This document shows, piece by piece, positions 53,965-62,876 of a stretch of 64,000 bases of DNA. The stretch covers positions 1 through 64,000 of the forward strand of contig CAZURV010000002.1 of assembly GCA_964623515.1 (NCBI GenBank). Reading direction: 5' to 3'. The stretch's first letter is position 1. Each line of letters opens with the position of its first letter. The position numbers and the translations under genes are program-made. The stretch is from RUG714 sp964623515. Lineage in GTDB: Bacteria; Bacillota; Clostridia; Oscillospirales; Acutalibacteraceae. The notes beneath the pieces were generated by a model. It was not told the origin of the DNA and searched no databases. It worked only from the letters and a program-made list of their open reading frames with translations.

Positions 53965-56874
53965 TTATCTTTTCGGTACGGATTTATAGATAAGCGGAAT
54001 AGCAGTAACAATTGCCGCCCATATGGCGGAATAAATCATTATATGAAGCGAGCCTATGGAGTCTATGCTCCCCGCCAAACCAAAAACAGCCGTAATCAAA
54101 AATCCTATAAGCATGGAAACATACTGAAGGATCTTCAAAAACTTAAACTGGCTGTCCAAAATGGAACAAGCTGAAATCTGTCTCATAAACGTTACCGCGT
54201 CTCCGTTATTTACGAGCTTTGCTTCGTTCTTGACAGGCTTGGCGGTTTTCTCTGCATATATTTGATTCGCCCTGTTGCTCATAACAACCATTGAATTTTC
54301 CGGCATATCAAAAATGTAAGAAAGGAATTCCTCATCTATATTGGGATCGGATGTACTCACCAGAATATGAATACATCCCGCCTCCAGGCGCTGAAATTCC
54401 CATTTCATTTCTTCATCCGCCAGATAACATAGCGTAAACATTGCGCAAGCTGTGCCGTCGATGGAAAGAAACAGCACTTTTTGATTCTCCCTGCATCGTT
54501 CCTCATAATTCACTTTTGGAGGAATCATAACGCCGTGTGCTTCCATCATTTTGGCTGTTCCCAGCAACACCTTTCTGTCAAAAATCCAGCCGGAAATTCC
54601 GAGCCGGTCTTCATATGCAACATCCATAGTTTTTGGAATATAGGAAGCGACGTTTTCAACTGCCTGCAAAAAAACCTTTTTGACTGCGCAATCCGTTTCA
54701 CGCAGTATGCTTGCCGCATAAATCAGCGCATCATCAACGGCAAAGCCTCTGAAAACGTTCATCCCTTTAAGTACACAGCAGCCGTTTTCGGCAAAAATAT
54801 CACTTTCTTTAATAATAACCGCTTTTGTATTTGTCGCGTCGCTGACTGCGTCAAATCCGCATATTGCTCCACGCTCTTTGGCAAGTTCCGAATCGGCTTT
54901 TTCAAGCGCCTTGTTGAAGCACAAAACATTTGCCGCAGGAGCAGACATAAGCACAGCCGCTGTAAATACGCTGAGTGCATTCATAATATCCCATGTTATA
55001 AAATAAGAAATAACCGCAGTAATGAGCGATGCACCGAAAGCTATGTACGCCGTTTTCTTCGCCATATCGTCCGCAGGATCGGCTGCATAAGAGTTAACAA
55101 GAAATTTTGTTGCGAATTCGGTAGGCACATTATAACGTATATCTTTATCGGGCAAATCGACGCCTCTTGAAATCTCCTCCGCTTCACTCTGCACAGTTAC
55201 AGCGGCGACCGAATATTTTGATTTGTTTTTAGCACTAACGCTCCTGAATGTTTTTTGAATCCGCCCCATCATTGCGTCTTTCCCCATACAATTCAACAAC
55301 AGAAGCAGCCCTGCCGCAGGCGCATATATATGCGCTGCAATCATAGATTCCTCGCTAAAAGCGACGGCAGTAATGCCCTGAATGAACGCAAATAACAGCC
55401 CTACGCTTATCATGCTGTCTCCGCTCGGTTTGAGTGAAAACAGTGCCGCAAAACCTTTGATTATTGCGGGCGCACAAATTACGCTCATCAAAAAAAGGAC
55501 GGACAGATTGATGATAATAAACATTCTTTCATTCGACGTTCCCATTCCGAAATCCGGAATGATGCCGAGGCTGAGTATACCTGTTACCGCAAGAACCGCT
55601 TCCAGTAAAAAAGAAGCTAACATTCTGCGACGGTATTTTTTTCGGAGCTCACGCAGTTCTATATATACAGCTCTTGAATCCGCCGCTGAATTGAAATCCA
55701 CAATTTCGTCTATAACCGGCGTCTCTTTAGGGGGAGCATAGGTTTTGCTCACATCGGAATATGTTTCCAATTCAGACGTATTTTCCCGTTTTTTGGTATA
55801 CTCTTTTTCAAACGCAAAACCATTTATAATCTTTTCTCTATTTTGGTCAAGTTGCCTTTCAAGCTCATCTTCGCTGATTTTTTCTATTTCGTCACTCTCA
55901 AAACCCTCAAGCTTAATCTGCCCCTCGATGTTTCCGGTATGGTTTTTATCAGTCAGAATGATATTTCGGTTTGCCGGTGCGTTAATAATCGTCTTTCCAG
56001 CATTCACACTGTCCGAAATATGTGCCTCAACGGAAGATTCCGGGATTTTAACGCTTACCGTCTTTATTATGCCCGTATCAAGATGTTTCTGCTCCTTTTC
56101 TTCTATATACTTATTATAGGCCTTTGTCTGTATGTCTTCCTTATCGCCCACGATTTTTTCTTTTTTAGACAGGATATTATACTGCCTGGGAGACGGAACG
56201 GAAACAACAGGCTCCGTCTCATTCTTCATTTCGGCAGGAGGCTTAATGGTTGCATTTTCACCAATCAGTTCGTCCGCCTTTCGGATAACTCCTGTTCTCG
56301 TGAGTTTGATTTTCCTGCGCTTATCATCGGATTTCTGTTCCGAACGGAACGCTTCCTTAACCGCAATGTCTATTTTATTTTCAGATTTTGTTGGGCTTAT
56401 GCTCTCTGCAATTTCTTCCGCAAAATGCACTCGTTTTCTTTTGATGTCCGATGGTTCTTCGCCGTTGTGCCGCGTCCGCACGCTGTAATTTTCTCCTTTA
56501 TCAGCCGACCCGGAATCCTCAACATCCCCGGCCGGGCGTTTTTGCTTTTCGGGAATTTTATTTTTAGAAATTTCAGCCGAATTATTTTGCCGCGAATCAA
56601 CGTTTTCAAATGCGGAAATTTCAGTCCCTGTACTCTTTTCTTCCCTGGAAATATTCTCCCGACCTTCATTGCCGATAATTTTATTCACCCGGCTGATTAT
56701 ATCGGAAGCGCACTCTGTTTTATTCTGTTTTGTTTCATCCGTTGAAGCAACAATTTTATCAGAATGGCTTGTTTTTCCGCCATTCCCGAATGTATAAATA
56801 TAAGGTTCCCTGTTTTTCAGGCTGTTTGCTTCTTTTAATATTTCTTCCACGGAATAAGATTTCTTCTCACTCAT
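53965..56874 (-). CDS. Degenerate P-type ATPase-like protein with long disordered N-terminus
   Basis: 969 residues. Residues 1-~405 are charged and low-complexity. About 415-660 has TM segments (around 416-440, 450-475, 485-505, 508-528, 610-632, 635-652). After the last pair, SAPAANVLCFNKALEKADSE corresponds to the heavy-metal P-ATPase CPC...P-domain lead-in, but CPC is APA (645-647). NTKAVIIKESDI (682-693) occupies the site of the DKTGT phosphorylation motif, which is lost. LGISGWIFDRKVLLGTAKMM (758-777) matches an N-domain and ILVSTSDPN (837-845) replaces TGDN; no TGDGVND. So it is likely an inactive homologue. It precedes FHA-FtsW-PBP in one operon. A structural or regulatory role is inferred. 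Confidence 0.75.
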   Translation of the reverse strand: MSEKKSYSVEEILKEANSLKNREPYIYTFGNGGKTSHSDKIVASTDETKQNKTECASDIISRVNKIIGNEGRENISREEKSTGTEISAFENVDSRQNNSAEISKNKIPEKQKRPAGDVEDSGSADKGENYSVRTRHNGEEPSDIKRKRVHFAEEIAESISPTKSENKIDIAVKEAFRSEQKSDDKRRKIKLTRTGVIRKADELIGENATIKPPAEMKNETEPVVSVPSPRQYNILSKKEKIVGDKEDIQTKAYNKYIEEKEQKHLDTGIIKTVSVKIPESSVEAHISDSVNAGKTIINAPANRNIILTDKNHTGNIEGQIKLEGFESDEIEKISEDELERQLDQNREKIINGFAFEKEYTKKRENTSELETYSDVSKTYAPPKETPVIDEIVDFNSAADSRAVYIELRELRKKYRRRMLASFLLEAVLAVTGILSLGIIPDFGMGTSNERMFIIINLSVLFLMSVICAPAIIKGFAALFSLKPSGDSMISVGLLFAFIQGITAVAFSEESMIAAHIYAPAAGLLLLLNCMGKDAMMGRIQKTFRSVSAKNKSKYSVAAVTVQSEAEEISRGVDLPDKDIRYNVPTEFATKFLVNSYAADPADDMAKKTAYIAFGASLITAVISYFITWDIMNALSVFTAAVLMSAPAANVLCFNKALEKADSELAKERGAICGFDAVSDATNTKAVIIKESDIFAENGCCVLKGMNVFRGFAVDDALIYAASILRETDCAVKKVFLQAVENVASYIPKTMDVAYEDRLGISGWIFDRKVLLGTAKMMEAHGVMIPPKVNYEERCRENQKVLFLSIDGTACAMFTLCYLADEEMKWEFQRLEAGCIHILVSTSDPNIDEEFLSYIFDMPENSMVVMSNRANQIYAEKTAKPVKNEAKLVNNGDAVTFMRQISACSILDSQFKFLKILQYVSMLIGFLITAVFGLAGSIDSIGSLHIMIYSAIWAAIVTAIPLIYKSVPKR

Positions 56875-56886
56875 ATTATCCTCTGA

Positions 56887-57636
56887 CTATCTGCTTTTAG
56901 ATATTTGATACATTACAATACCCGCAGCAACCGACGCGTTCAACGCGTTTATTTTTCCTTTCATCGGAATGCTTACCGTAAAATCACATTTTTCTTTAAC
57001 CAGTCTGCCTACGCCTCTGCCTTCACTGCCTATGACCAATGCCGCGCCGCCCGAATAATCAGGTTCGGTATAATCGGTTCCATCCATATCCAGACAGTAA
57101 AGCCAGATATTTTCTTTTTTCAGCAAATCCATCGTCTGCACAAGATTGGATACTCTTGCTACCGGCACATATTCAACGGCTCCCGCGCTCGTTTTTGAAA
57201 CAATTCCCGTGAGAGCGGCGCTTCGCCTTTTCGGAATAATGATTCCGTGCACGCCGCTTGCCTCTGCAGTCCTGAGTATAGCACCGAGATTATGCGGATC
57301 TTCGATTTCATCGCATATAACAATAAAAGGAGCCTCATTTTTTTCTTTCGCGGCCTTCAGTATATCCGACACCTCTGCATATTTGTGCGGCGCACAGAAA
57401 GCTGCAACGCCCTGATGATTTTTTCCGCACATATAATCCAGCTTTTTCGGATCTGTTTCCTTAATCGGAATCCCTTTTTCTCTGCCCTGCGCAATAATTT
57501 TGCCGATACTTCCGTTTCGGTTTCCGCGCGCCACGAAAATCTGATTCAGCTCTTTTCCTGCTTTAAGCGCCTCGTTCAGCGCCTGCCTGCCGATAAGTAA
57601 ATCCGTGTTTTCTTTTCTATCGTTTTTATTTTCCAT
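56887..57636 (-). CDS. rlmB: 23S rRNA 2'-O-ribose methyltransferase RlmB (SpoU/TrmH family)
   Basis: 249 residues. N-terminal substrate-binding domain, then SPOUT motifs: DPHNLGAILRTAEASGVHGIIIPKRRSA, ALVIGSEGRGVGRLVKEKCDF and IPMKGKINALNASVAAGIV (knot region). Methylates G2251 of 23S rRNA. First gene of the leftward run. Confidence 0.92.
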   Translation of the reverse strand: MENKNDRKENTDLLIGRQALNEALKAGKELNQIFVARGNRNGSIGKIIAQGREKGIPIKETDPKKLDYMCGKNHQGVAAFCAPHKYAEVSDILKAAKEKNEAPFIVICDEIEDPHNLGAILRTAEASGVHGIIIPKRRSAALTGIVSKTSAGAVEYVPVARVSNLVQTMDLLKKENIWLYCLDMDGTDYTEPDYSGGAALVIGSEGRGVGRLVKEKCDFTVSIPMKGKINALNASVAAGIVMYQISKSR

Positions 57637-57749
57637 AATTCCTCTGCCGCCGATTTAAATATATAAAATTATATCATATTTTCATATATAAAAAAAGATA
57701 TTATTTAGAGCAAGTGTAATAAATTTATCCTTTCCATACAGAATATAAT

Positions 57750-57778
57750 TTGACAAAATGAACATATGCCCTTAAAAT
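57750..57778 (+). promoter_or_regulatory. Promoter of zinc-ribbon paralogue 3
   Basis: TTGACA, 17 bases, TAAAAT, with the ATG at 57842 about 60 bases on. Confidence 0.75.
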
Positions 57779-57841
57779 GTTAGTATAAAACCAAAAGCGC
57801 AGAACCGTATAAGCGCCGATTTTTCTGAAAGGTAAGATAAA

Positions 57842-58414
57842 ATGAAATGTTTAAAATGCGGTTCGGAAAATTCCGAAAATGCTTTTTTCTGCAATAACTG
57901 CGGAACAAATCTTAAAAATATTTCCGTAAATCCAAATCCGGGTTCTGCGGTGAAAATCCCTGCCGGAAAAAAGCCTAAGATGATAAGAGTGAATTTAGCC
58001 TCCGCAGAAAAAACGGCAGATTCTGAAAATTGTGAAACTTCGATAGAAGTTTTCCCCGTTTCCGAATCCGTTCCCATGGATGGGGCTCTTAAAACGAATG
58101 TGCCCATAGCAACGCCAGAAAGCACAAAATATGCGGAAGAGGCTGATAATAAACGCCTGGATCGCATATACAGACCGATGAGAAAAAGAGACTGGCTTGC
58201 AGTTTTCGTGCTTTGCGCAATTCCTGTTTTGAACATAGTTATGCTCTTTATATGGTCATTTTCGCCCAATGCCAATAAAAGCAAAAAAAGCTACGCACAG
58301 CTTGTGCTCATCATTACCGGTATTACCGTGTTGCTTTTAACTGCCACCGCTTTTATCCTCTGGTCAGTATTCGGAGATGACCTCCTTTCATCTCTTACCG
58401 CAACATTTTTATAA
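57842..58414 (+). CDS. Zinc-ribbon membrane protein, paralogue 3
   Basis: 190 residues: zinc ribbon MKCLKCGSENSENAFFCNNC (four Cys), a linker (about 25-105), then two TM helices (WLAVFVLCAIPVLNIVMLFIW, LIITGITVLLLTATAFILW) separated by PNANKSKKSYA. Shares the zinc-ribbon architecture of 12208 and 12769, but the TM part differs. AAAGGT lies before the ATG. Function unknown. Confidence 0.75.
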   Translation: MKCLKCGSENSENAFFCNNCGTNLKNISVNPNPGSAVKIPAGKKPKMIRVNLASAEKTADSENCETSIEVFPVSESVPMDGALKTNVPIATPESTKYAEEADNKRLDRIYRPMRKRDWLAVFVLCAIPVLNIVMLFIWSFSPNANKSKKSYAQLVLIITGITVLLLTATAFILWSVFGDDLLSSLTATFL

Positions 58415-58454
58415 GAAACAGGATTAAGTTTATCCTTTATCTGAATCAATCCTT

Positions 58455-58487
58455 AAAAAAAAGAGTCCGATGCGGACTCTTTTTTTT
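58455..58487 (+). terminator. Terminator of zinc-ribbon paralogue 3
   Basis: AAGAGTCCG ATG CGGACTCTT with long T-run, 40 bases past the stop. Confidence 0.9.
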
Positions 58488-58588
58488 AATATTTCCTGTA
58501 TAGGATAAGTTCCCTTCAAAACGCCGATACGGAATCTTCCGGCAATGTTGCACAATAACTTTTCTCAGCAACGGGTTACATCCATTTG

Positions 58589-59062
58589 TTAAATGGATTT
58601 CTTTAAACAATTTTTTTCAAAATTTATAAGCGCTTCATTAACCATTTCGGATGAGGACTCTCCAAAGAGCGAATTTTTAATCCCTCCCGTCAGCCTGTGG
58701 CACGGAATCGCTATGATAATCTTATTATTTGCGGCTGTCCTGCCTATTTTAGACGCCGCACGTCCATCCCCGATTTTTTCCGCTGTTTGCTTAAACGTCT
58801 GCGTTGTTCCGTACGGTATTTTACAGACAGCGGAAAAAACCTCTTTTTCAAAATCCGTACCACCAATACGAACGGGAAACGAAAACTCCTGCAAATCACC
58901 GCTGAAATACTTTTCAAATTCCGATTTTGCTGTTCTTGTTGTTTCGTTTTCCGTATATGTTTCGGGCGGGTCGGTAACGAGTTCCGCCCTTATAACGGCA
59001 CTTTCATCAGCGCAGATTTCAATGTAGCCTAACGGCGATGAATATATACTTTTGTAAAACAT
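58589..59062 (-). CDS. ogt: Methylated-DNA--protein-cysteine methyltransferase
   Basis: 157 residues. Active-site motif AIPCHRLTGGI (catalytic Cys), with the helix-turn-helix IPYGTTQTFKQTAEKIG. Removes alkyl groups from O6 of guanine in a suicide reaction. Starts one base after the lexA stop, so it is part of the SOS operon: alkylation repair under LexA control. Confidence 0.92.
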   Translation of the reverse strand: MFYKSIYSSPLGYIEICADESAVIRAELVTDPPETYTENETTRTAKSEFEKYFSGDLQEFSFPVRIGGTDFEKEVFSAVCKIPYGTTQTFKQTAEKIGDGRAASKIGRTAANNKIIIAIPCHRLTGGIKNSLFGESSSEMVNEALINFEKNCLKKSI

Positions 59063-59063
59063 T

Positions 59064-59651
59064 TTAATAATACCTGATAAGAGAAATAAGCTTTCCTAAA
59101 ATCATAACTTCGTCCGCGATGATAGGTTCGTAAGAATCATTTTCCGGCTGAAGCCTGAAATGCCCGTTTTCTTTATAAAACGTTTTTACTGTCGCCTCAT
59201 CCCCGAGCAGGGCGACAACAATATCTCCGTTTTCAGCAACGGGCGTGCGCTCAACAATCGCAATATCCCCGCTGAAAATTCCCGCGTTTATCATGCTTTC
59301 GCCGCGCACCTTCAACGCAAACAAGTCGGACGTGAGCGCTTTCGGACCGTTATACGGAATATAATCCATAATATCCTCAAACGCAAGCACAGGCTGACCT
59401 GCTGTTACCGTTCCGAGCAAAGGAACAGAACTTACATTTTCTGCAACGCCGTTGATTCTGATACTGCGTTTATGCATGGGATCTCTGGTAATATATCCCT
59501 CTCTTTCAAGTGCGTCAAGCCCTGCCTGCACGCTTGAAGTTGAACTGAGACCCACCGCTGCACCTATTTCGCGCACCGTAGGAGGAATGCCTTCCATTGC
59601 GCGCTCTCTTAAAAAATCATATATCTTCTTTTGTGTTTTGCTTATACCCAT
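59064..59651 (-). CDS. lexA: LexA repressor
   Basis: 195 residues. Winged-helix N-terminus (TVREIGAAVGLSSTSSVQAGLDALEREGYI), cleavage site Ala-Gly in VTAGQPV, catalytic Ser in RGESM and Lys in TVKTFY. Represses SOS genes until RecA-stimulated self-cleavage. GGAG upstream. Two LexA-type boxes in its own promoter indicate autoregulation. Cotranscribed with ogt. Confidence 0.97.
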   Translation of the reverse strand: MGISKTQKKIYDFLRERAMEGIPPTVREIGAAVGLSSTSSVQAGLDALEREGYITRDPMHKRSIRINGVAENVSSVPLLGTVTAGQPVLAFEDIMDYIPYNGPKALTSDLFALKVRGESMINAGIFSGDIAIVERTPVAENGDIVVALLGDEATVKTFYKENGHFRLQPENDSYEPIIADEVMILGKLISLIRYY

Positions 59652-59718
59652 GAACGACTCCTTGTTTTATTTCTCTCACATCTGCAGAACAAACAAATTG
59701 GCAGTTCTGATTATGCAG

Positions 59719-59912
59719 GGTTAACCAAATAGGGAGAAACGCCTAAGGGCGTTTCTATAAGGAAGATTTGCCTCTCAAGCACACTGATTTGACGCAGGAT
59801 TGTGTTAAAATACGCACAATCCGCAAGAAGCTCTGCGTTTTTGCCTTGTTCTGCCAGACTCTGTTCCACAAAAACTTCTTTTCAAAACCTTTTCCTTATC
59901 CGGCTTAACCTA
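59719..59912 (+). repeat. Terminal-inverted-repeat element, family C, copy 2 (lexA leader)
   Basis: About 194 bp between GGTTAACCAAATAGGGAG on the plus strand and, at the other end read on the minus strand, GGTTAAGCCGGATAAGGAAA. GCCTAAGGGCG...TAAGGAAGATTTGCC is shared with copy 1. It lies between the lexA promoter and its ATG, so it is part of the leader. Not protein-coding. Confidence 0.6.
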
Positions 59913-59952
59913 ATTATAACACAAACATTTGTAAAAATCAAACATTTGTTCG
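59913..59952 (-). promoter_or_regulatory. lexA promoter with two LexA (SOS) boxes
   Basis: On the minus strand: CGAACAAATGTTTG (59939-59952) differs from the Bacillus-type CGAACATATGTTCG at two positions; TACAAATGTTTGTG (59920-59933) is a second, weaker box. -35 TTGATT overlaps the first and -10 TATAAT (59913-59918) lies after the second, 17 bases apart. Confidence 0.85.
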
Positions 59953-59966
59953 AAAAATGTTATATT

Positions 59967-61169
59967 TTATTTATTGAAACGACCCGTTCCGATTTTTAAA
60001 CCGGCGATTTGCTCCATAAAAGCATAAAATTCAGCGGAACTGCTGTTCATCGCCTGCGAAGCTTTTATATTTTTTTTCACGTTTTTCGGATTCAGAATGA
60101 TATGTATACAGCGCTTTATATAATAGAATGGCAGAAGTAAAGTATGTTTTGAAGCCGCCGGATACAGTTCCACAATCGTGCTTTTAGGCACAAAAATCAT
60201 CCGCATAATATACTGAAATCTCGCAAAACGGATGCTCTTTGATGAACTTCGGTCGTTTACCGAATCGAAAGCCGCCTTTTCGCTGTTAATATAATCAAAA
60301 CTATTCGCAATAAACTTTTCCATATATGCGATGTGGTCGCTGTATTCGCCGTTTCCGAACCAGTATGCCGCACATTCTGTCATCAGCTTGTAAAATTTGA
60401 GAAGGCCGAACTTTTCGAGAACTTGTTCTATTTTCCCGAAATCAGGCTTTCTTACTTTTTCAAAAATATATAAATCCAAAATAGATTTAATACCGAAACC
60501 GCGAAACTGAAAATGCTTTGCAGCATGCATAATCAGCTGAATATAAAAATCCTCATCGTTCAAGAAGTACAAATCTTCTGTATTATCATCTCTGTACGCG
60601 CGGGACAGTACATCACTGAAATATTCGCTCCACTGCACATCTTCATCAAATATTTTACTGTGAAGCTCAACATACATAACGGGGGGTTTGCAGAAAACGT
60701 CTTCAAGCACCTTTTCATCATGCCACGCCGTGCAAACATACCCGAGCTTTTCCATTTCAGTTTTTACCCTTTCAGGCTCGGAAGTCTGATAATATATGTC
60801 TATATCTCCCATTGAACGCATACAAGAAAGAGGATAAAGGCTTTTCAGAACAATGCCTTTAAACGGTAGCAGTTCAACGCCTGATTTTGTCAAAGCATTT
60901 ACTATTTTTTTGTATTCCTCAAGCTGTATACTGTCTTTAGAAATCGCTTTAAAATAAATCTCTTTCCAGCGTGCCGAAGTTTGCCTGGGCACATCGGGCT
61001 TGAGTTTCTTTGCCGCCATATAAACGGGGACTTCCACACTGTGGTTATACGAAAAATCAATAATATCGTCCCATCTGCAAAAATCCGGAATTTGTTCCGG
61101 CATTTCTCCGCTTATTCCGCATTGCAGAAGATGAATAAAATACTGAAATGTCGTTTCAAAATTTTTCAT
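59967..61169 (-). CDS. Nucleotidyltransferase-family protein (PF14907-like)
   Basis: 400 residues. GIVLKSLYPLSCMRSMGDIDIYY (about 100-122) is the nucleotidyltransferase G-S/D-x-D pattern of PF14907 proteins, followed by an all-helical region. Members occur in polysaccharide and secondary-metabolite contexts; substrate unknown. Ends within about 15 bases of the SOS boxes. It lies six bases after apgM, probably cotranscribed. Confidence 0.75.
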   Translation of the reverse strand: MKNFETTFQYFIHLLQCGISGEMPEQIPDFCRWDDIIDFSYNHSVEVPVYMAAKKLKPDVPRQTSARWKEIYFKAISKDSIQLEEYKKIVNALTKSGVELLPFKGIVLKSLYPLSCMRSMGDIDIYYQTSEPERVKTEMEKLGYVCTAWHDEKVLEDVFCKPPVMYVELHSKIFDEDVQWSEYFSDVLSRAYRDDNTEDLYFLNDEDFYIQLIMHAAKHFQFRGFGIKSILDLYIFEKVRKPDFGKIEQVLEKFGLLKFYKLMTECAAYWFGNGEYSDHIAYMEKFIANSFDYINSEKAAFDSVNDRSSSKSIRFARFQYIMRMIFVPKSTIVELYPAASKHTLLLPFYYIKRCIHIILNPKNVKKNIKASQAMNSSSAEFYAFMEQIAGLKIGTGRFNK

Positions 61170-61175
61170 TGCAGA

Positions 61176-62384
61176 TTAGTCCTCAAGAAATTTAGCAATC
61201 AGCGAGGGCCCGTGCTCAATATATATGCCCGTTTTTTTTGCGCTTTCCTCGTTGATGGATTCCACTCCGCCTGCTTTCTCGCCGTTCTTATGATAAATCA
61301 TATACGGAACGGGCGTACGCGAATGCGTTCTCGTAACAATAGGGGTAGGGTGGTCAGGCAAAATCATCATTTTGTAGTCGTCATACTGCTCCAGTCCTTT
61401 TTTCAATATAGGCAGAACAATTTCATCAATCAGTTCAATTGCGCGAACTTTGTTTTCCGGCTCGTTCCTGTGCCCGCATTCATCCGGAGCTTCAAAATGA
61501 AGATATACAAAATCATGATTTTTGAGAAGCTCCACTGCGCATTCCGCTTTCCCCTTGAAATTGGTGTCTATATATCCTGTTGCACCTTCTACCTCCGGAA
61601 CCGTCATTCCCGCGCCTTTGCCGATGCCTTTAAGGAGGTCAACGGCGCTTACAACCGCACCTTTTTTGCCATGCAGTTTTTCGAATGACTCAAGCATGGG
61701 CTTCTTGCCCTCTCCCCAAAGCCAAATGGAGTTTGCAGGTTTTTTACCTTGTGCAATCCTTTTTTTGTTTACAGGATGATTTTTAAGAAAATCGTAAGAT
61801 TTTTTCATCATATCTATCAATCCTGACGCATTGCCGGACTCCGAAAGATATGGACCGATTACTTTGCTCGAAATATCATGCGGAGGCGTCATATTTCCGA
61901 GTTCGGTTGTTCCGTTTGCCCAGATTAGGCAATGGCGGTAGCTTACCCCACTGTAAAATTTAAATTCTTCACTGCCGAAATGTTTATCTATGTCTGCAAT
62001 AATTTCCGCCGCTTCTTCGGTGGATATGTCCCCTGCACAGTAATCAACCATGGTTTTATCTTCATAATTATCTTCATCGCTCAAGGTTACAAGATTGCAT
62101 CGCAGAGCAATATCACTTTCTTTCATATTAACGCCGATTGAAAGCGCTTCGAGAGGCGAGCGCCCCGTATAGTAAATTTGAGGATCATAGCCCATAACGC
62201 TGAGATTCGCAACATCGCTTCCGGGTTTGAGTCCGTCCGCTACTGTTTTGACTATACCTACTTCTCCCCTTTGTGCCATATAGTCAAAATTCGGTTTTTT
62301 CGCCATCATCATTGGCGTTTTGCCGTGCAGTGCGGGCACCGGTTCATCTGCCATGCCATCATAAAGTACAACAATATATTTCAT
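61176..62384 (-). CDS. apgM: Cofactor-independent phosphoglycerate mutase (ApgM type)
   Basis: 402 residues. Archaeal-type iPGM: VVLYDGMADEPVPALHGKTPM (metal Asp), GLKPGSDVANLSVMGYDP (catalytic Ser), HFEAPDECGHR and LPDHPTPI. Interconverts 2- and 3-phosphoglycerate. In some anaerobes ApgM-like proteins have been proposed to act as homoserine kinase instead; nothing here decides between them. Promoter region at 62400-62450. Confidence 0.9.
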   Translation of the reverse strand: MKYIVVLYDGMADEPVPALHGKTPMMMAKKPNFDYMAQRGEVGIVKTVADGLKPGSDVANLSVMGYDPQIYYTGRSPLEALSIGVNMKESDIALRCNLVTLSDEDNYEDKTMVDYCAGDISTEEAAEIIADIDKHFGSEEFKFYSGVSYRHCLIWANGTTELGNMTPPHDISSKVIGPYLSESGNASGLIDMMKKSYDFLKNHPVNKKRIAQGKKPANSIWLWGEGKKPMLESFEKLHGKKGAVVSAVDLLKGIGKGAGMTVPEVEGATGYIDTNFKGKAECAVELLKNHDFVYLHFEAPDECGHRNEPENKVRAIELIDEIVLPILKKGLEQYDDYKMMILPDHPTPIVTRTHSRTPVPYMIYHKNGEKAGGVESINEESAKKTGIYIEHGPSLIAKFLED

Positions 62385-62511
62385 AATACCCTCCGAAAAA
62401 TAATTCTTATAAAAATTATTTTAGCACATATATATTGTTATTGCAAAATAAAAAATTTTGTGATAGAATACTAAGGAAATCGGAGGGAATCTATTCGGCA
62501 CAACAAAAAAA

Positions 62512-62588
62512 CGAGGTGTGGCTCAGTTTGGTAGAGCGCTGCGTTCGGGACGCAGAGGCCGCAGGTTCAAGTCCTGTCACCTCGACCA
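62512..62588 (+). tRNA. tRNA-Pro (CGG)
   Basis: Acceptor CGAGGTG/CACCTCG, D-arm GCTCAGTTTGGTAGAGC, anticodon stem CTGCG/CGCAG with loop TTCGGGA (anticodon CGG), T-arm with GGTTCAAGTCC and encoded CCA. Confidence 0.97.
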
Positions 62589-62591
62589 AAG

Positions 62592-62617
62592 AAAGCAGTT
62601 TTTCAACTGCTTTTTTA
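62592..62617 (+). terminator. Terminator after tRNA-Pro
   Basis: AAAGCAGTT TTTC AACTGCTTTTTT. The following 62618-62876 is A+T-rich and shows no gene, only a promoter-like TTTAGTATAATTG near 62832. Confidence 0.85.
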
Positions 62618-62876
62618 TTATACGCAAAACGTTCTCAAATAACGCTGTTATGCGGTTTTTGCTGTTTTGAAATTTTCAATATATTTTCAGGATATATAGA
62701 AATTATTTAAAATAAGCCAACTATAAACTAACTCTTTGCTTTGCAAAACATCGCAGTTTTATATTAACAAATAATGCTTGCCGTGTATCGAAAGTGTGTT
62801 TAACTTAAAACCTTGTTTTCAATAAATTTGTTTAGTATAATTGACATTAGAATAACATTAAAGCGAGGATACATAT

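Noticed and set aside
49015..57636. T-box leaders before gltX or glnS
   Set aside because: Both genes start within 25 bases of the gene before; no room for a T box.
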